Below are positions 15,301-24,300 of a stretch of 64,000 bases of DNA, piece by piece (position 1 is the stretch's first letter; the number at the start of each line of letters is the position of its first letter). Source of the stretch: Oscillospiraceae bacterium (GTDB taxonomy: Bacteria > Bacillota > Clostridia > UBA1381); the NCBI GenBank assembly GCA_022509025.1, contig JAFLUB010000006.1, forward strand, positions 1-64,000. The letters run 5' to 3'. The notes below the pieces were generated by a model. It was given only the letters and a program-made list of their open reading frames with translations. It ran no database searches and was not told the origin of the DNA. The position numbers and the translations under genes were made by a program.

Positions 15301-17895
15301 TTATTTTACCCAATCTGCCCATTCGCAGTCTTCGATTTTTTGTGGAATATGACCCTTTGTGAGTTCAAGCGCAAATATGACATTCAGGCACCACTGAGCA
15401 ACGAAATTCGTTGAAATCCAGAACATTTCATCCAGAGCGTCGTTATTGAAATATCCCTTAACAACAGCCGTGTCGAAATTGTCTTTTTTATCCTTTCCCG
15501 CAAGAGAATGTACAAGCACCTGCCATACCTTATATGCCAGTTCCTCATCCTGTCTTTCACGCGCAGCATACGCTGAAAGCGCCGCCGACATATATGGATA
15601 TTCAAAGCCGTCGGGATTGATTATTCCGTTTGATGCTTTAATCTTATCCTCCGGCGAAAGATAATAGAATTCTCCGTATTGTGCAAGCATATCTTTAAGT
15701 TCTTCATCCATACAGTCGGCAAGTTCCATCCACGTCTGCGGACCGCCCATGCAGACCGCAAGGTGTGAACCTCCTGCCGCTCTTTCGCCTATGTATCCCA
15801 TGTGTCCCGTATAGGGGTCATATTCGTAATTAGAGCCTGAAATCAAACGCATCGGTGATTTCTTTATATCGTTAAGACCGGTCATAATCTTATCGCGCCA
15901 ACGCGTGTCGCCGGTGCGCTCCCACGCAGTATACCAGTTAGAACAATACGTTGACCAGTCAGGACCGCTGCGCGCGTGCGTCGGAAGCTTAGTTTCCTCA
16001 CCAATATAGGAATAGCGGAGCGGATCCATCTTAAGCGTTGCATAGTCGGCATCCTTAACATCGTCAAGCACGTCTCCCATACGGAAGTCGCCGCCAAGCA
16101 GATAATACAGCGCCCGGTGATGACCTGCCATAGCTATACGCGGTTCTTTACACGAATCTCCCCAGTGTATAACATTATGACGGCTGCCAAGTCCCTTTAA
16201 GTCTCCGAAATGATATATATCCACATCGGCACAGTGACGGCTCATAGCCTCAGCCATAGTGAAAATGTCCTCTCTTCCGCTGCGCATAAACGCATACCAC
16301 AGCCAGAGCGTCGGAACAAGCTCCGTATTCTGCCACGCGTATCCGCCCAGGTCGTATTTCCAGCAGTGACGCTGAGCATCATAGGTGTGCATTACGTCGC
16401 CGTAATCCCAAAGGCCGTACCAGTGTCTTTGCTCCACCTCGTTTTTATAAAATTCAAACGCTTTATCCATTTCCTCCTCGAGCCATGCTTTGAGAGGTGT
16501 GTCTCTTTCCGGAAGACTCCATTCGCCAAGCGTCTTTGTCGATTGATAATACGCCGGGTCTGCCACAAGCACCGGAGGCTTTTGAACTCTATCCGCCTGA
16601 TTCATAATATCATCATCAGATGGTACGCTGTCGTACATATAAAGCGTCATTTCATTGGTATTAGCGATTCCGTATGCCGACGAACCTGTTTCAGGGAAGC
16701 CCTCATAATACGTCTGATCATGCGATATCACGTCATAGTGGCGCATATCCTGAGCCGGAGCATCCGGCGGAACAATCCATGCCGTCAGTTCTGCTTTGTC
16801 AGAGCATAATTTATCAGCATGAATTGACGTAGGATACTTCTGCCAGAAATCACGGATACATACCGATATTCCGCTCTTTTCATCACCTATGTATACAAGT
16901 CCTTTGGAGCGTTTGCCCCAGTTTGACTTGATATATGCGCATTCCTCATGACCTGTGCTCTTTTTCACTTCAAAGCTGTCAGGAGCAATCTGACACAATC
17001 TGTAGCTGTTCCATTTTGTTACGTTATCTATTTGCTCATCTGTCACAGGATTTCCGTTTCTTAAATCCGTGAGACCGTCCAGAGTAATCGTTTCCCCTGC
17101 AAGCTGTCTTGAATGCACAGGCTGTATGCCTATTGACGGACCGAGACGCGGGCGCCACAAATTCAGTATCTGCATCGCCTCATGCATTACACCGCAATCA
17201 CCCGTAATCTTTATACGGCGGTTATACAGTTTTCCTTCCATTTTACGCGCAAACACAACTCCCGCGCCCTTGATAAAGTCAACCGCTTCGTTTCCGTCAT
17301 ATAAAAATGTATGCGTTATCTTTATTGAGTGTTCCTCATGTAAAACCGTAAATCTTACTATGTAACGAAGAAATCCCTCACCGTCAGCATTTTTATGCGT
17401 GCCTGTCACTTTTATTACCGTTCTTACAGAGCCGTTATGTTCAACCTCTGCGGTATCTATTTCACCTATGTACGGCACAGTTTTTATAACCTGCGCGTCT
17501 CCTTCCGTTTTTCTTGTCTCCTTCAAAACTTTTAGTGACGCATCCGCATAAGGCGTTTTCATAAGTACCGTTCCCGACTTCGGAAAAACTGCCTGGAATA
17601 AGTCGTTGTTAACGCTTATCTCACCGTCCGTTTCCCTGACATCATTGCCATGATGAACCGCATATGCCTGATTCTCAAGTTCGATTTCATCACAGTCAAT
17701 CTTAGCAGTGTGCGAAGTCCATTTGATACTTCCGTCCTCCCAGAACGCAATAGGCTCTGTTTCCATAAAAATATCCTGTACGGGACTTATGCCGCTGTCA
17801 CGCAGCAGCTCACCCTTTTTCCATGGTACTCCCCATGTCACATAGCCGCCTTTAGTTCGTCCCTCAAGCCAGTGCAGCTTTACTGAAAAACCCAT
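15301..17895 (-). CDS. YetA/PcRGLX-like exo-rhamnogalacturonan lyase family protein
   Basis: 864 residues with no signal peptide. The N-terminus (MGFSVKLHWLEGRTKGGYVTWGVPWKKGEL...) resembles the RIFT-barrel region of the PcRGLX/YetA family. The central and C-terminal parts (RHWYGLWDYGDVMHTYDAQRHCWKYDLGGY, NTELVPTLWLWYAFMRSGRED, HWGDSCKEPRIAMAGHHRALYYLLGG) look like an alpha/alpha-barrel with many aromatic, His and Asp residues. Fungal PcRGLX (PL26) is an exo-acting rhamnogalacturonan lyase and Bacillus yetA lies in the RG utilisation cluster. The likely role here is intracellular trimming of unsaturated RG oligosaccharides. Of two ATGs, that at 17895 has the better AGGAG spacing. The family call is from memory of the sequence type. 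Confidence 0.75.
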   Translation of the reverse strand: MGFSVKLHWLEGRTKGGYVTWGVPWKKGELLRDSGISPVQDIFMETEPIAFWEDGSIKWTSHTAKIDCDEIELENQAYAVHHGNDVRETDGEISVNNDLFQAVFPKSGTVLMKTPYADASLKVLKETRKTEGDAQVIKTVPYIGEIDTAEVEHNGSVRTVIKVTGTHKNADGEGFLRYIVRFTVLHEEHSIKITHTFLYDGNEAVDFIKGAGVVFARKMEGKLYNRRIKITGDCGVMHEAMQILNLWRPRLGPSIGIQPVHSRQLAGETITLDGLTDLRNGNPVTDEQIDNVTKWNSYRLCQIAPDSFEVKKSTGHEECAYIKSNWGKRSKGLVYIGDEKSGISVCIRDFWQKYPTSIHADKLCSDKAELTAWIVPPDAPAQDMRHYDVISHDQTYYEGFPETGSSAYGIANTNEMTLYMYDSVPSDDDIMNQADRVQKPPVLVADPAYYQSTKTLGEWSLPERDTPLKAWLEEEMDKAFEFYKNEVEQRHWYGLWDYGDVMHTYDAQRHCWKYDLGGYAWQNTELVPTLWLWYAFMRSGREDIFTMAEAMSRHCADVDIYHFGDLKGLGSRHNVIHWGDSCKEPRIAMAGHHRALYYLLGGDFRMGDVLDDVKDADYATLKMDPLRYSYIGEETKLPTHARSGPDWSTYCSNWYTAWERTGDTRWRDKIMTGLNDIKKSPMRLISGSNYEYDPYTGHMGYIGERAAGGSHLAVCMGGPQTWMELADCMDEELKDMLAQYGEFYYLSPEDKIKASNGIINPDGFEYPYMSAALSAYAARERQDEELAYKVWQVLVHSLAGKDKKDNFDTAVVKGYFNNDALDEMFWISTNFVAQWCLNVIFALELTKGHIPQKIEDCEWADWVK

Positions 17896-17956
17896 TTTAC
17901 TCATCTCCTGTTATTATAATATAATATGACTGAACGACAATATCCTTGCCTCAGTG

Positions 17957-19132
17957 TTATTCTATTCCCGCCACGCCTGTTTCGCGTGCTGCTTTTGCTA
18001 CCGCTTTCGCCACATTTTCCGCCACGCGTTTATCAAACGCATCCGGTATTATGTATTCCTCGTTAAGTTCATCGTCACTGATTATTCCGGCGATTGCTTC
18101 CGCTGCTGCTATCTTCATTTCATCGTTGATATCACTTGCTCTCACATCAAGCGCGCCGCGGAAAATACCGGGAAACGCAAGCACGTTGTTAATCTGATTC
18201 GGGAAATCGCTTCTGCCTGTGCCGATTACTTTAACTCCCGCCTTTTTCGCTATGTCAGGCATGATTTCGGGCACGGGGTTCGCCATCGCAAACACAATAG
18301 GATTATCCGCCATTTTCTTAACCATTTCTTCCGTGAGAACACCCGGGGCCGATACACCTATGAAAAGGTCTGCTCCCTCAACCGCCTCCTGAAGCTTCAC
18401 ATCAAGATTTTCAGGATTGGTAAGCTCTGCCAGCTTTGCCTGTTCACTGTTCATCTCAGGATTACCTCTGTAAAGTGAACCGTATTTATCACACATAATA
18501 ACGTTTTTTAGACCTCTTGAAACAAGCAGTCTCGTTATTGCCATACCGGCTGAACCCGCGCCGTTTACTACTGCCTTGATTTTCGTTATGTCCTTATTAA
18601 CGACTTTAAGCGCGCTGAGCACAGACGCAAGCACAACAACCGCCGTTCCGTGCTGGTCGTCATGGAACACCGGAATGTCACATTCCTCTTTTAATCGTCT
18701 TTCAATCTCTATACAGCGCGGAGCTGAAATGTCCTCAAGGTTTATTCCGCCAAATGAACCTGCAATAAGCTTCACGGTGTTCACTATCTCGTCCACGTCC
18801 TTTGAACGCACGCATAATGGGAAAGCATCTACGTCCGCGAAAGTCTTAAACAGCGCGCATTTCCCCTCCATTACCGGCATACCCGCCTCAGGTCCTATAT
18901 CACCGAGTCCCAGCACCGCCGTTCCATCTGTTATAACTGCCACCAGATTTGAGCGGCGTGTATATTTATACGACAAATTGACGTCTTTTGATATTTCAAG
19001 GCACGGCTGGGCAACTCCGGGAGTGTATGCAACGGAAAGTTCTTCACGATTTGTCACAGACGCTCTTGAAACCACCTCTATCTTACCGCCCCATTCCTCA
19101 TGTTTTTTTAGCGCAAATTCTTTTTTATCCAT
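17957..19132 (-). CDS. NAD(P)-dependent malic enzyme (oxaloacetate-decarboxylating)
   Basis: 391 residues, the short bacterial form. It converts malate to pyruvate and CO2. Motifs: the N-terminal SVAYTPGVAQPCLEI catalytic Tyr region, VMEGKCALFK (catalytic Lys), GINLEDISAPRCIEIE (metal ligands), HDDQHGTAVV and the Rossmann GAGSAGMAITRLL. Coenzyme preference cannot be read reliably. The start ATG at 19132 has no GGAGG; the nearest purine-rich run is AGAAAGG in a short hairpin leader that matches the end of repeat element B. It has its own SigA promoter. Confidence 0.95.
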   Translation of the reverse strand: MDKKEFALKKHEEWGGKIEVVSRASVTNREELSVAYTPGVAQPCLEISKDVNLSYKYTRRSNLVAVITDGTAVLGLGDIGPEAGMPVMEGKCALFKTFADVDAFPLCVRSKDVDEIVNTVKLIAGSFGGINLEDISAPRCIEIERRLKEECDIPVFHDDQHGTAVVVLASVLSALKVVNKDITKIKAVVNGAGSAGMAITRLLVSRGLKNVIMCDKYGSLYRGNPEMNSEQAKLAELTNPENLDVKLQEAVEGADLFIGVSAPGVLTEEMVKKMADNPIVFAMANPVPEIMPDIAKKAGVKVIGTGRSDFPNQINNVLAFPGIFRGALDVRASDINDEMKIAAAEAIAGIISDDELNEEYIIPDAFDKRVAENVAKAVAKAARETGVAGIE

Positions 19133-19137
19133 AAAAA

Positions 19138-19168
19138 ATATCCATAGCCTTTCTGCCGCTATGCGGCA
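19138..19168 (-). repeat. Element B remnant in malic-enzyme leader
   Basis: On the minus strand, GGCAGAAAGGCTATGGATAT is identical to the 3' end of element B copies at 40736 and 52812. Here it is preceded not by the long helix but by a compact TGCCGC-ATA-GCGGCA hairpin. It ends 5 nt before the malic-enzyme start codon and supplies the only Shine-Dalgarno-like run. Confidence 0.7.
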
Positions 19169-19189
19169 TAATTATAAAATTCCAATTAT

Positions 19190-19218
19190 ATTTTACCATA
19201 AATCACGCATATCTTCAA
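19190..19218 (-). promoter_or_regulatory. SigA promoter of the malic enzyme gene
   Basis: Minus strand TTGAAG, 17-nt spacer, TAAAAT; the predicted leader of about 50 nt contains only the element-B remnant hairpin. Confidence 0.72.
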
Positions 19219-19360
19219 TACATTTTTCCCAAATGTTGTTATACAAAATAAACAAATTTCACTGTAAAAAATATACAACAAAGTTCTTTAAAACGCTTTT
19301 CTTTTTGTAAAAAATATTGTATAATATATATATGGAGTTATGAGAATATTAACATTACAT

Positions 19361-19526
19361 AATAATCACCATAACCTTTCTGTCCACAAACAGCAAGAAA
19401 AAATTTCTGACGAGCGTAATCATTGGCAGATAAGGCGTGAAATGGTGATTATGCCCATGTGCGTTTTCGAAGCCTGCGAGAAAAATCGTACGGGCAATTA
19501 AATGTAATAATGTGATTTATCACGTT
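19361..19526 (-). repeat. Repeat element B, copy 1 (antisense in ptsI leader)
   Basis: About 165 bp, clearly related to copies at 40736-40897 and 52812-52973. Shared blocks in plus-strand order are a ccataacctttctg end, ggcagataaggcg, gcccatgtgcg followed by cgaagc, acgggcaattaaat, and the palindrome-like tgtgatttatcacgtt. In minus orientation the outer helix is ATAATCACCAT with ATGGTGATTAT. It occupies most of the 423-nt gap between malic enzyme and ptsI, in the opposite direction to ptsI. The remainder of the gap holds the malic-enzyme promoter and a weak TATAAT box near 19320 for ptsI. Confidence 0.85.
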
Positions 19527-19555
19527 ATTCTCGTTCCGAAGGGAGGTTTTTAACT

Positions 19556-21220
19556 ATGATTACCGTTACAGGAAAACCAGTATGCGCGGGGGTCGCATTC
19601 GGTCCTGTTTTTGTTTTCAGCCGCGAAGAAAGCACAATAAAAAGACGCCACATAGAAAGCAGCGAGGACGAAATCTTACGGTTTGAAAATGCTCGCAAAA
19701 AAGCTATTGAGGAGCTTGATATTCTGTATAACAAAGCCATCGCGGAAGTCGGAGAAGCGAATGCGATGATTTTCCGGATACACCAGATGATGCTTGATGA
19801 CCTTGACTATATTGAATCCGTCAGGAATATAATCACAGACCAGCTTTTAAATGCGGAAACGGCGGTAGGTCAGACCTGTGACAGCTTTGTTCAGTTGTTC
19901 CGGTCAATGGACGATTCTTATATGCGTGAAAGAAGCGCGGATGTCAAGGATGTGTCCGAACGGCTTATACAAATACTTTCAGGAAAGAACAAAAATGCTA
20001 TTGTGTCAGACGAGCCGAGCATCATTATTGCTGATGACCTCGCTCCAAGCGAAACGGTACAGTTTGATAAAGAAAAAATTCTCGCATTCGTAACAGAGGG
20101 CGGCTCCACGAACTCGCACACCGCAATTCTTGCAAGAATGATGAATATTCCCGCAATGATAGGCGCGGAAGGTTCTCTCAGAACAGATTTTGACGGAAAG
20201 GCAGCTATCGTGGACGGATTCACGGGCACAATATATATCGAGCCTGACGAGAAAACTATCGCTAAAATGACGGCAAAAAAGCGTGAGATTGAAAAACAGA
20301 CTGCGCTTTTAGAAAAACTTCGCGGTGAAAAAAGCGTTACAAAGGACGGACAGCGCATTGAACTTTGCGCAAACATCGGAAACGTCATTGACGTTGCAAG
20401 TGTTCTCAAAAATGATGCCGAAGGTATCGGACTTTTCAGAAGCGAATTTTTATATCTTGAGAGCAGAAACTATCCTTCAGAAGATGTGCAGTTCGGAGTA
20501 TATAAAGAAGTTCTTTCCAAAATGGAAAACAAGCGCGTTATTATACGTACTCTCGACATAGGCGCGGATAAGCAGGCGAACTATTTTCACCTGCCCAGAG
20601 AAGAAAATCCCGCTCTCGGATTGAGAGCTATAAGATTTTGCCTGCAGCATCCTGATATCTTCAAAACACAGCTTCGCGCGCTTTACCGCGCGTCAGTATT
20701 CGGGCATCTATCAATCATGTTCCCTATGATTGTTTCCGAATGGGAGGTTTTAAAGGTTCTTGAAATCATCAAAGAGGTTAAAGGTGAGCTTGCAAGCGAG
20801 GGTATTTCATACGCAAAAAACGTGGAGCTGGGATGCATGATAGAAACCCCTGCCGCCGCGTTGATAAGTGATATACTTTCAAAGCATCTTGATTTTTTCT
20901 CGATAGGCACAAACGATCTGACACAGTATACTCTTGCCGCTGACCGGCAGAATCCTGACATTGATTCTTTCCGCAACGATCGCCACATAGCTATTCTGAG
21001 GCTTATAAATACAGTTACGGAAAACGCGCATAAAAACGGCGCATGGGTAGGCATATGCGGGGAGCTTGCCGCGGACGTGGAGCTTACGGAGTTGTTTTTA
21101 GCAATCGGGATTGATGAGCTTTCAGTTATTCCTTCGCTGATATTGCCGCTCAGGAAAAAAATTGCTGAAACTGACGTTTCGGCAATTAAGGATAGGGTGT
21201 TGAGTAAATATCTGATGTAA
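19556..21220 (+). CDS. ptsI: PTS enzyme I (PEP-protein phosphotransferase)
   Basis: 554 residues. Enzyme I autophosphorylates from PEP and passes phosphate to HPr to power sugar PTS uptake. Visible parts: the N-terminal swivelling domain with the active-site His in GGSTNSHTAILARMMNIPAM (about residue 190), the PEP-binding barrel with GIGLFRSEFLYLESRNYPSED, RTLDIGADKQ, EENPALGLRAIRFCLQHPDIFKTQLRA and the catalytic Cys region WVGICGELAAD. The start ATG at 19556 has GGGAGG 8 nt upstream. It stands alone: no HPr or enzyme II gene is nearby. Its leader contains element B in antisense orientation. Confidence 0.95.
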   Translation: MITVTGKPVCAGVAFGPVFVFSREESTIKRRHIESSEDEILRFENARKKAIEELDILYNKAIAEVGEANAMIFRIHQMMLDDLDYIESVRNIITDQLLNAETAVGQTCDSFVQLFRSMDDSYMRERSADVKDVSERLIQILSGKNKNAIVSDEPSIIIADDLAPSETVQFDKEKILAFVTEGGSTNSHTAILARMMNIPAMIGAEGSLRTDFDGKAAIVDGFTGTIYIEPDEKTIAKMTAKKREIEKQTALLEKLRGEKSVTKDGQRIELCANIGNVIDVASVLKNDAEGIGLFRSEFLYLESRNYPSEDVQFGVYKEVLSKMENKRVIIRTLDIGADKQANYFHLPREENPALGLRAIRFCLQHPDIFKTQLRALYRASVFGHLSIMFPMIVSEWEVLKVLEIIKEVKGELASEGISYAKNVELGCMIETPAAALISDILSKHLDFFSIGTNDLTQYTLAADRQNPDIDSFRNDRHIAILRLINTVTENAHKNGAWVGICGELAADVELTELFLAIGIDELSVIPSLILPLRKKIAETDVSAIKDRVLSKYLM

Positions 21221-21254
21221 GCTGCATCAGGCAGCATTGACAGACAACAGGACT

Positions 21255-21296
21255 AAAAAATCAGAGATAACAGAAAATTGTTATCTCTGATTTTTT
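21255..21296. terminator. Bidirectional terminator between ptsI and the LRR/SLH gene
   Basis: AAAAAATCAGAGATAACA / TGTTATCTCTGATTTTTT stem with A/T runs at both ends, between convergent genes. Confidence 0.93.
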
Positions 21297-21317
21297 TATC
21301 ACTTTCAAAAATTATTT

Positions 21318-24300
21318 TTACTGTTCAAGCGATGCCCAGTCACGCACCTCGCCTATACCGGTCCATGTTTCATTTTCATCTTTATACTCCCAATAATGAG
21401 AATTTGTTGCTTCCTGGACTGCGATATAATACCATGCGTTTGTATTAAGGTTATCGCTCCATGTAATCATATCATCCGATAACGCTTCTATACCGGCAGG
21501 TATACGGTCGAGCACATTATTAACAAGCGTCATTGCCTCGGCGCGCGTTATAGGCTGAGTCGGTTTGAAAGTTCCGTCCTCATAGCCATGAATCCAGCCG
21601 CGTGCCGCCGCCCGGTTAATATATTCTTTTGCCCAGTGATCCCCGATATCTGTAAATTGATCCTCACCTTCATATGTGCCGCCGTCAAATCTCGCCGCAA
21701 TTGCCGCGAACTCTGCACGGGTTATTGACTTATTCGGATCGAAGCTACCGTCAAGATAACCGCTTACGATACCTGCATTGGACATAGTCGAAATAGCGTT
21801 ATTGTACCAATCTCCGTTATTCACGTCGCTGAAGCTATTGGATTGTCTCCAATATTTATTTCTTGAATCATCAGTCAGCAGACGGAAGAATATCGTTGCA
21901 ACCTCAGCGCGTGTTATCTGACCGTTAGGACGAACATCTCCTTCAGGATAACCGATAATATACGCGTAGTGGTCGTCATGGTTCAGGTCGGGTATATTAT
22001 TACCGTCCGACCTGTCTCCGTCAGATTTATCTCCATCAGGTTTATCACCATCTTTGCCTGTATACTTGTTTTCTATAATATATCCGGTTGCGCTCTTGAC
22101 GTAATTCGGAGTATATCCGTCAACAGGTTCCTCCGAAACCGTATAAGTGACAGTTTTACCGCCGGAGGTCTTTGCAAGGCCTGTGAATGTATATTTCCAG
22201 TTGTTTGATTTGTTCAGTTTATGCGTTGCTACAACCTTGTCTCCGTTCATAACGTTAACCGTTACGGAATCAGGACGCGCTTCTTCCGCGTCATCATCAC
22301 CTATCCACTGTTTTTCAACTTTTACGCTCGTTGTTGAGCTGCCGCCTCCGGAAGAATGCTTTTTATTTGTATCCTTTTCCCCCCATATTGCATAAAGCGT
22401 ATCATCTCCGTCAGGAATGTACTCATCCCCGGGCTGAATCAAATCTTTGCTGTTAGGATCAGCCTTAGGATTAGTAGACCAGCCTTTGAAATTATGATCC
22501 TTCAGAGTTGGATGAGTGTTTTGGATTATATCTCCCGTGCCCGGTACAATATCCTCCCAATTGTCCGGCATTACACCGTCAAATCCGTCTTTATCTGCAT
22601 CACTCGGAAGGTTTGGATCAAACTTCAGAGAATTCTTAGGTGTTGCGGTCGGTGTCGCCGTTGGCGTTGCAGTAGGTGTTGCCGTTGGTGTCGCTGTTGC
22701 TGTTGCAGTCGCTGCAGGTGTTGCTGTTGCAGTCGCTGCAGGTGTCGCTGTTGCAGTCGCTGCAGGTGTCGCTGTTGCAGTCGCTGCAGGTGTCGCTGTT
22801 GCAGTCGCTGCAGGTGTTGCTGTTGCAGTCGCTGCAGGTGTCGCTGTTGCAGTCGCTACAGGTGTTGCTGTTGCAGGAGCATATTCGTTTGAAAATGCTG
22901 CCGTTGCAGTCTTACCGCCTTCAATTTCACCTGAAGCGTTTGTCGGAGTTGACTTGTAATCAGGATTTTCCGTTTCCGTTACAGTATATTTCGTTCCGGC
23001 AGGAATCGCGCTGATTGACGCGCTTTCTCCGCCCTTTAATGTTACCTTTATACCATTCGTAGTGTCAACCTTATCCTTATCGTCCTGACTTATAATCAAC
23101 TTGCTTGTGTTGATATTGTTTTCATCCGCATCCTTCAGTGTTACTGTGAAAGTAAATTCAGCATTAGCAGGCGCATTATCACCTGTTACAGTCTTTGTGA
23201 TTTTCAGCGTACCCTCTTCATAGTCGGGAACATCATTCTCATTTTCATCAATCAGCCATACCGCGAACAAGGTTCTGCTCTTTTTGCCCATTGCGAGCTT
23301 GTAATCATCTAATTCCTCAGATGCGATAAAGTTATCATCATCTGAAAGTTCAGCGTAATCTTCAGCGGTTGCTATAACATTTACTATATCAGACGGAGCC
23401 ACAGGAATGTCTTCATCTTCATGCTCAACGACATACCAGCCGCCGAATACCGCTTTATCCTTTTTCATTGTACCGGGGCCTGAAACCGGAGCGTTGTAGG
23501 TCTCAACAAATATGTTACCCTTGCCGCTTTCACCGTTTCCTTCCATCTCTGCCGGCGCATTTGTACCGCCGTTAGCGTCATAGTCCTGAGTATGGAATAT
23601 AGTTATCGGTACATCATAGTATTCAGTCTTAGCATCATTGAGACCTTTTCCGAGAGGCACATATTTAACCTTAAATGTTGCAATGCCGTTATCTAAAATA
23701 CTATTTAAGTCAATCTGATATTGAATAGAGCCGACATAAGTGCCCGGTTGAGTTTTATCCTGCGTAGCTACTACATTCGGTGTAGCCTTCGGAGCCCACC
23801 AATCAGTGTTAATATCAGAATTGTCTGAATTTGTTGAATTGGGTTCATAATTAACCTCAATTATATTAGCCGCGTCATTCGGCATGATAACGCCGAGGTT
23901 GATAACAGCGGTATTTGTTTTGTCAGTTGCAGGTTTACCGACGATACCCTTTGTCTGAACTCTCGGTCCGGCATCCAGTATATAGTCTGTATATACCGGC
24001 ATATCACTGTCCATATATTCTGTTACTACATTGTAATCAGTGCCGTATTCTTTTCCACTAAAGCCGAACGGTGTATATGATGATACATTAGACGGTGAAT
24101 GGATATACTCGTCGTCATCATCTTTATAGTAATACTGCTCGATAATAACCTTGCCTACGCCGGTTGCGTTACTGAACGCGTCAGCCGCAACACTTTTCAT
24201 AGCCTTCGGTATTTTCAGTACTCCTGCCTGTTTAGTATCTCCTCCTACAGATATTTCAACTGTATCTTTCTGAGTGAACCCTCTGTTCGCGAAAGCCAGA

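Noticed and set aside
16210-16809. 199-residue plus-strand ORF
   Set aside because: Antisense shadow of the YetA-like lyase gene; the composition (many His/Arg/Ile) is typical of an opposite-strand reading.
18576-19310. 244-residue plus-strand ORF over malic enzyme
   Set aside because: Ser/Thr-rich antisense shadow with no motif, and it runs through the malic-enzyme promoter.
19361-19526. Element B as an insertion sequence
   Set aside because: It has no transposase gene and no clear terminal inverted repeats; the self-complementarity is internal. A non-autonomous mobile origin is still possible and is noted in the findings.
22640-22880. CRISPR-like regular repeat array
   Set aside because: The units are contiguous with no unique spacers and stay in frame in a coding sequence; it is a coding minisatellite.
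22356-22959. Long plus-strand ORFs of 178, 147 and 112 residues rich in Cys/Arg, Val/Ala or Leu/Gln
   Set aside because: They are reading-frame shadows of the 24-bp ATPAATAT array in the minus-strand LRR/SLH gene: their odd composition comes from the repeat, and no ribosome sites are present.
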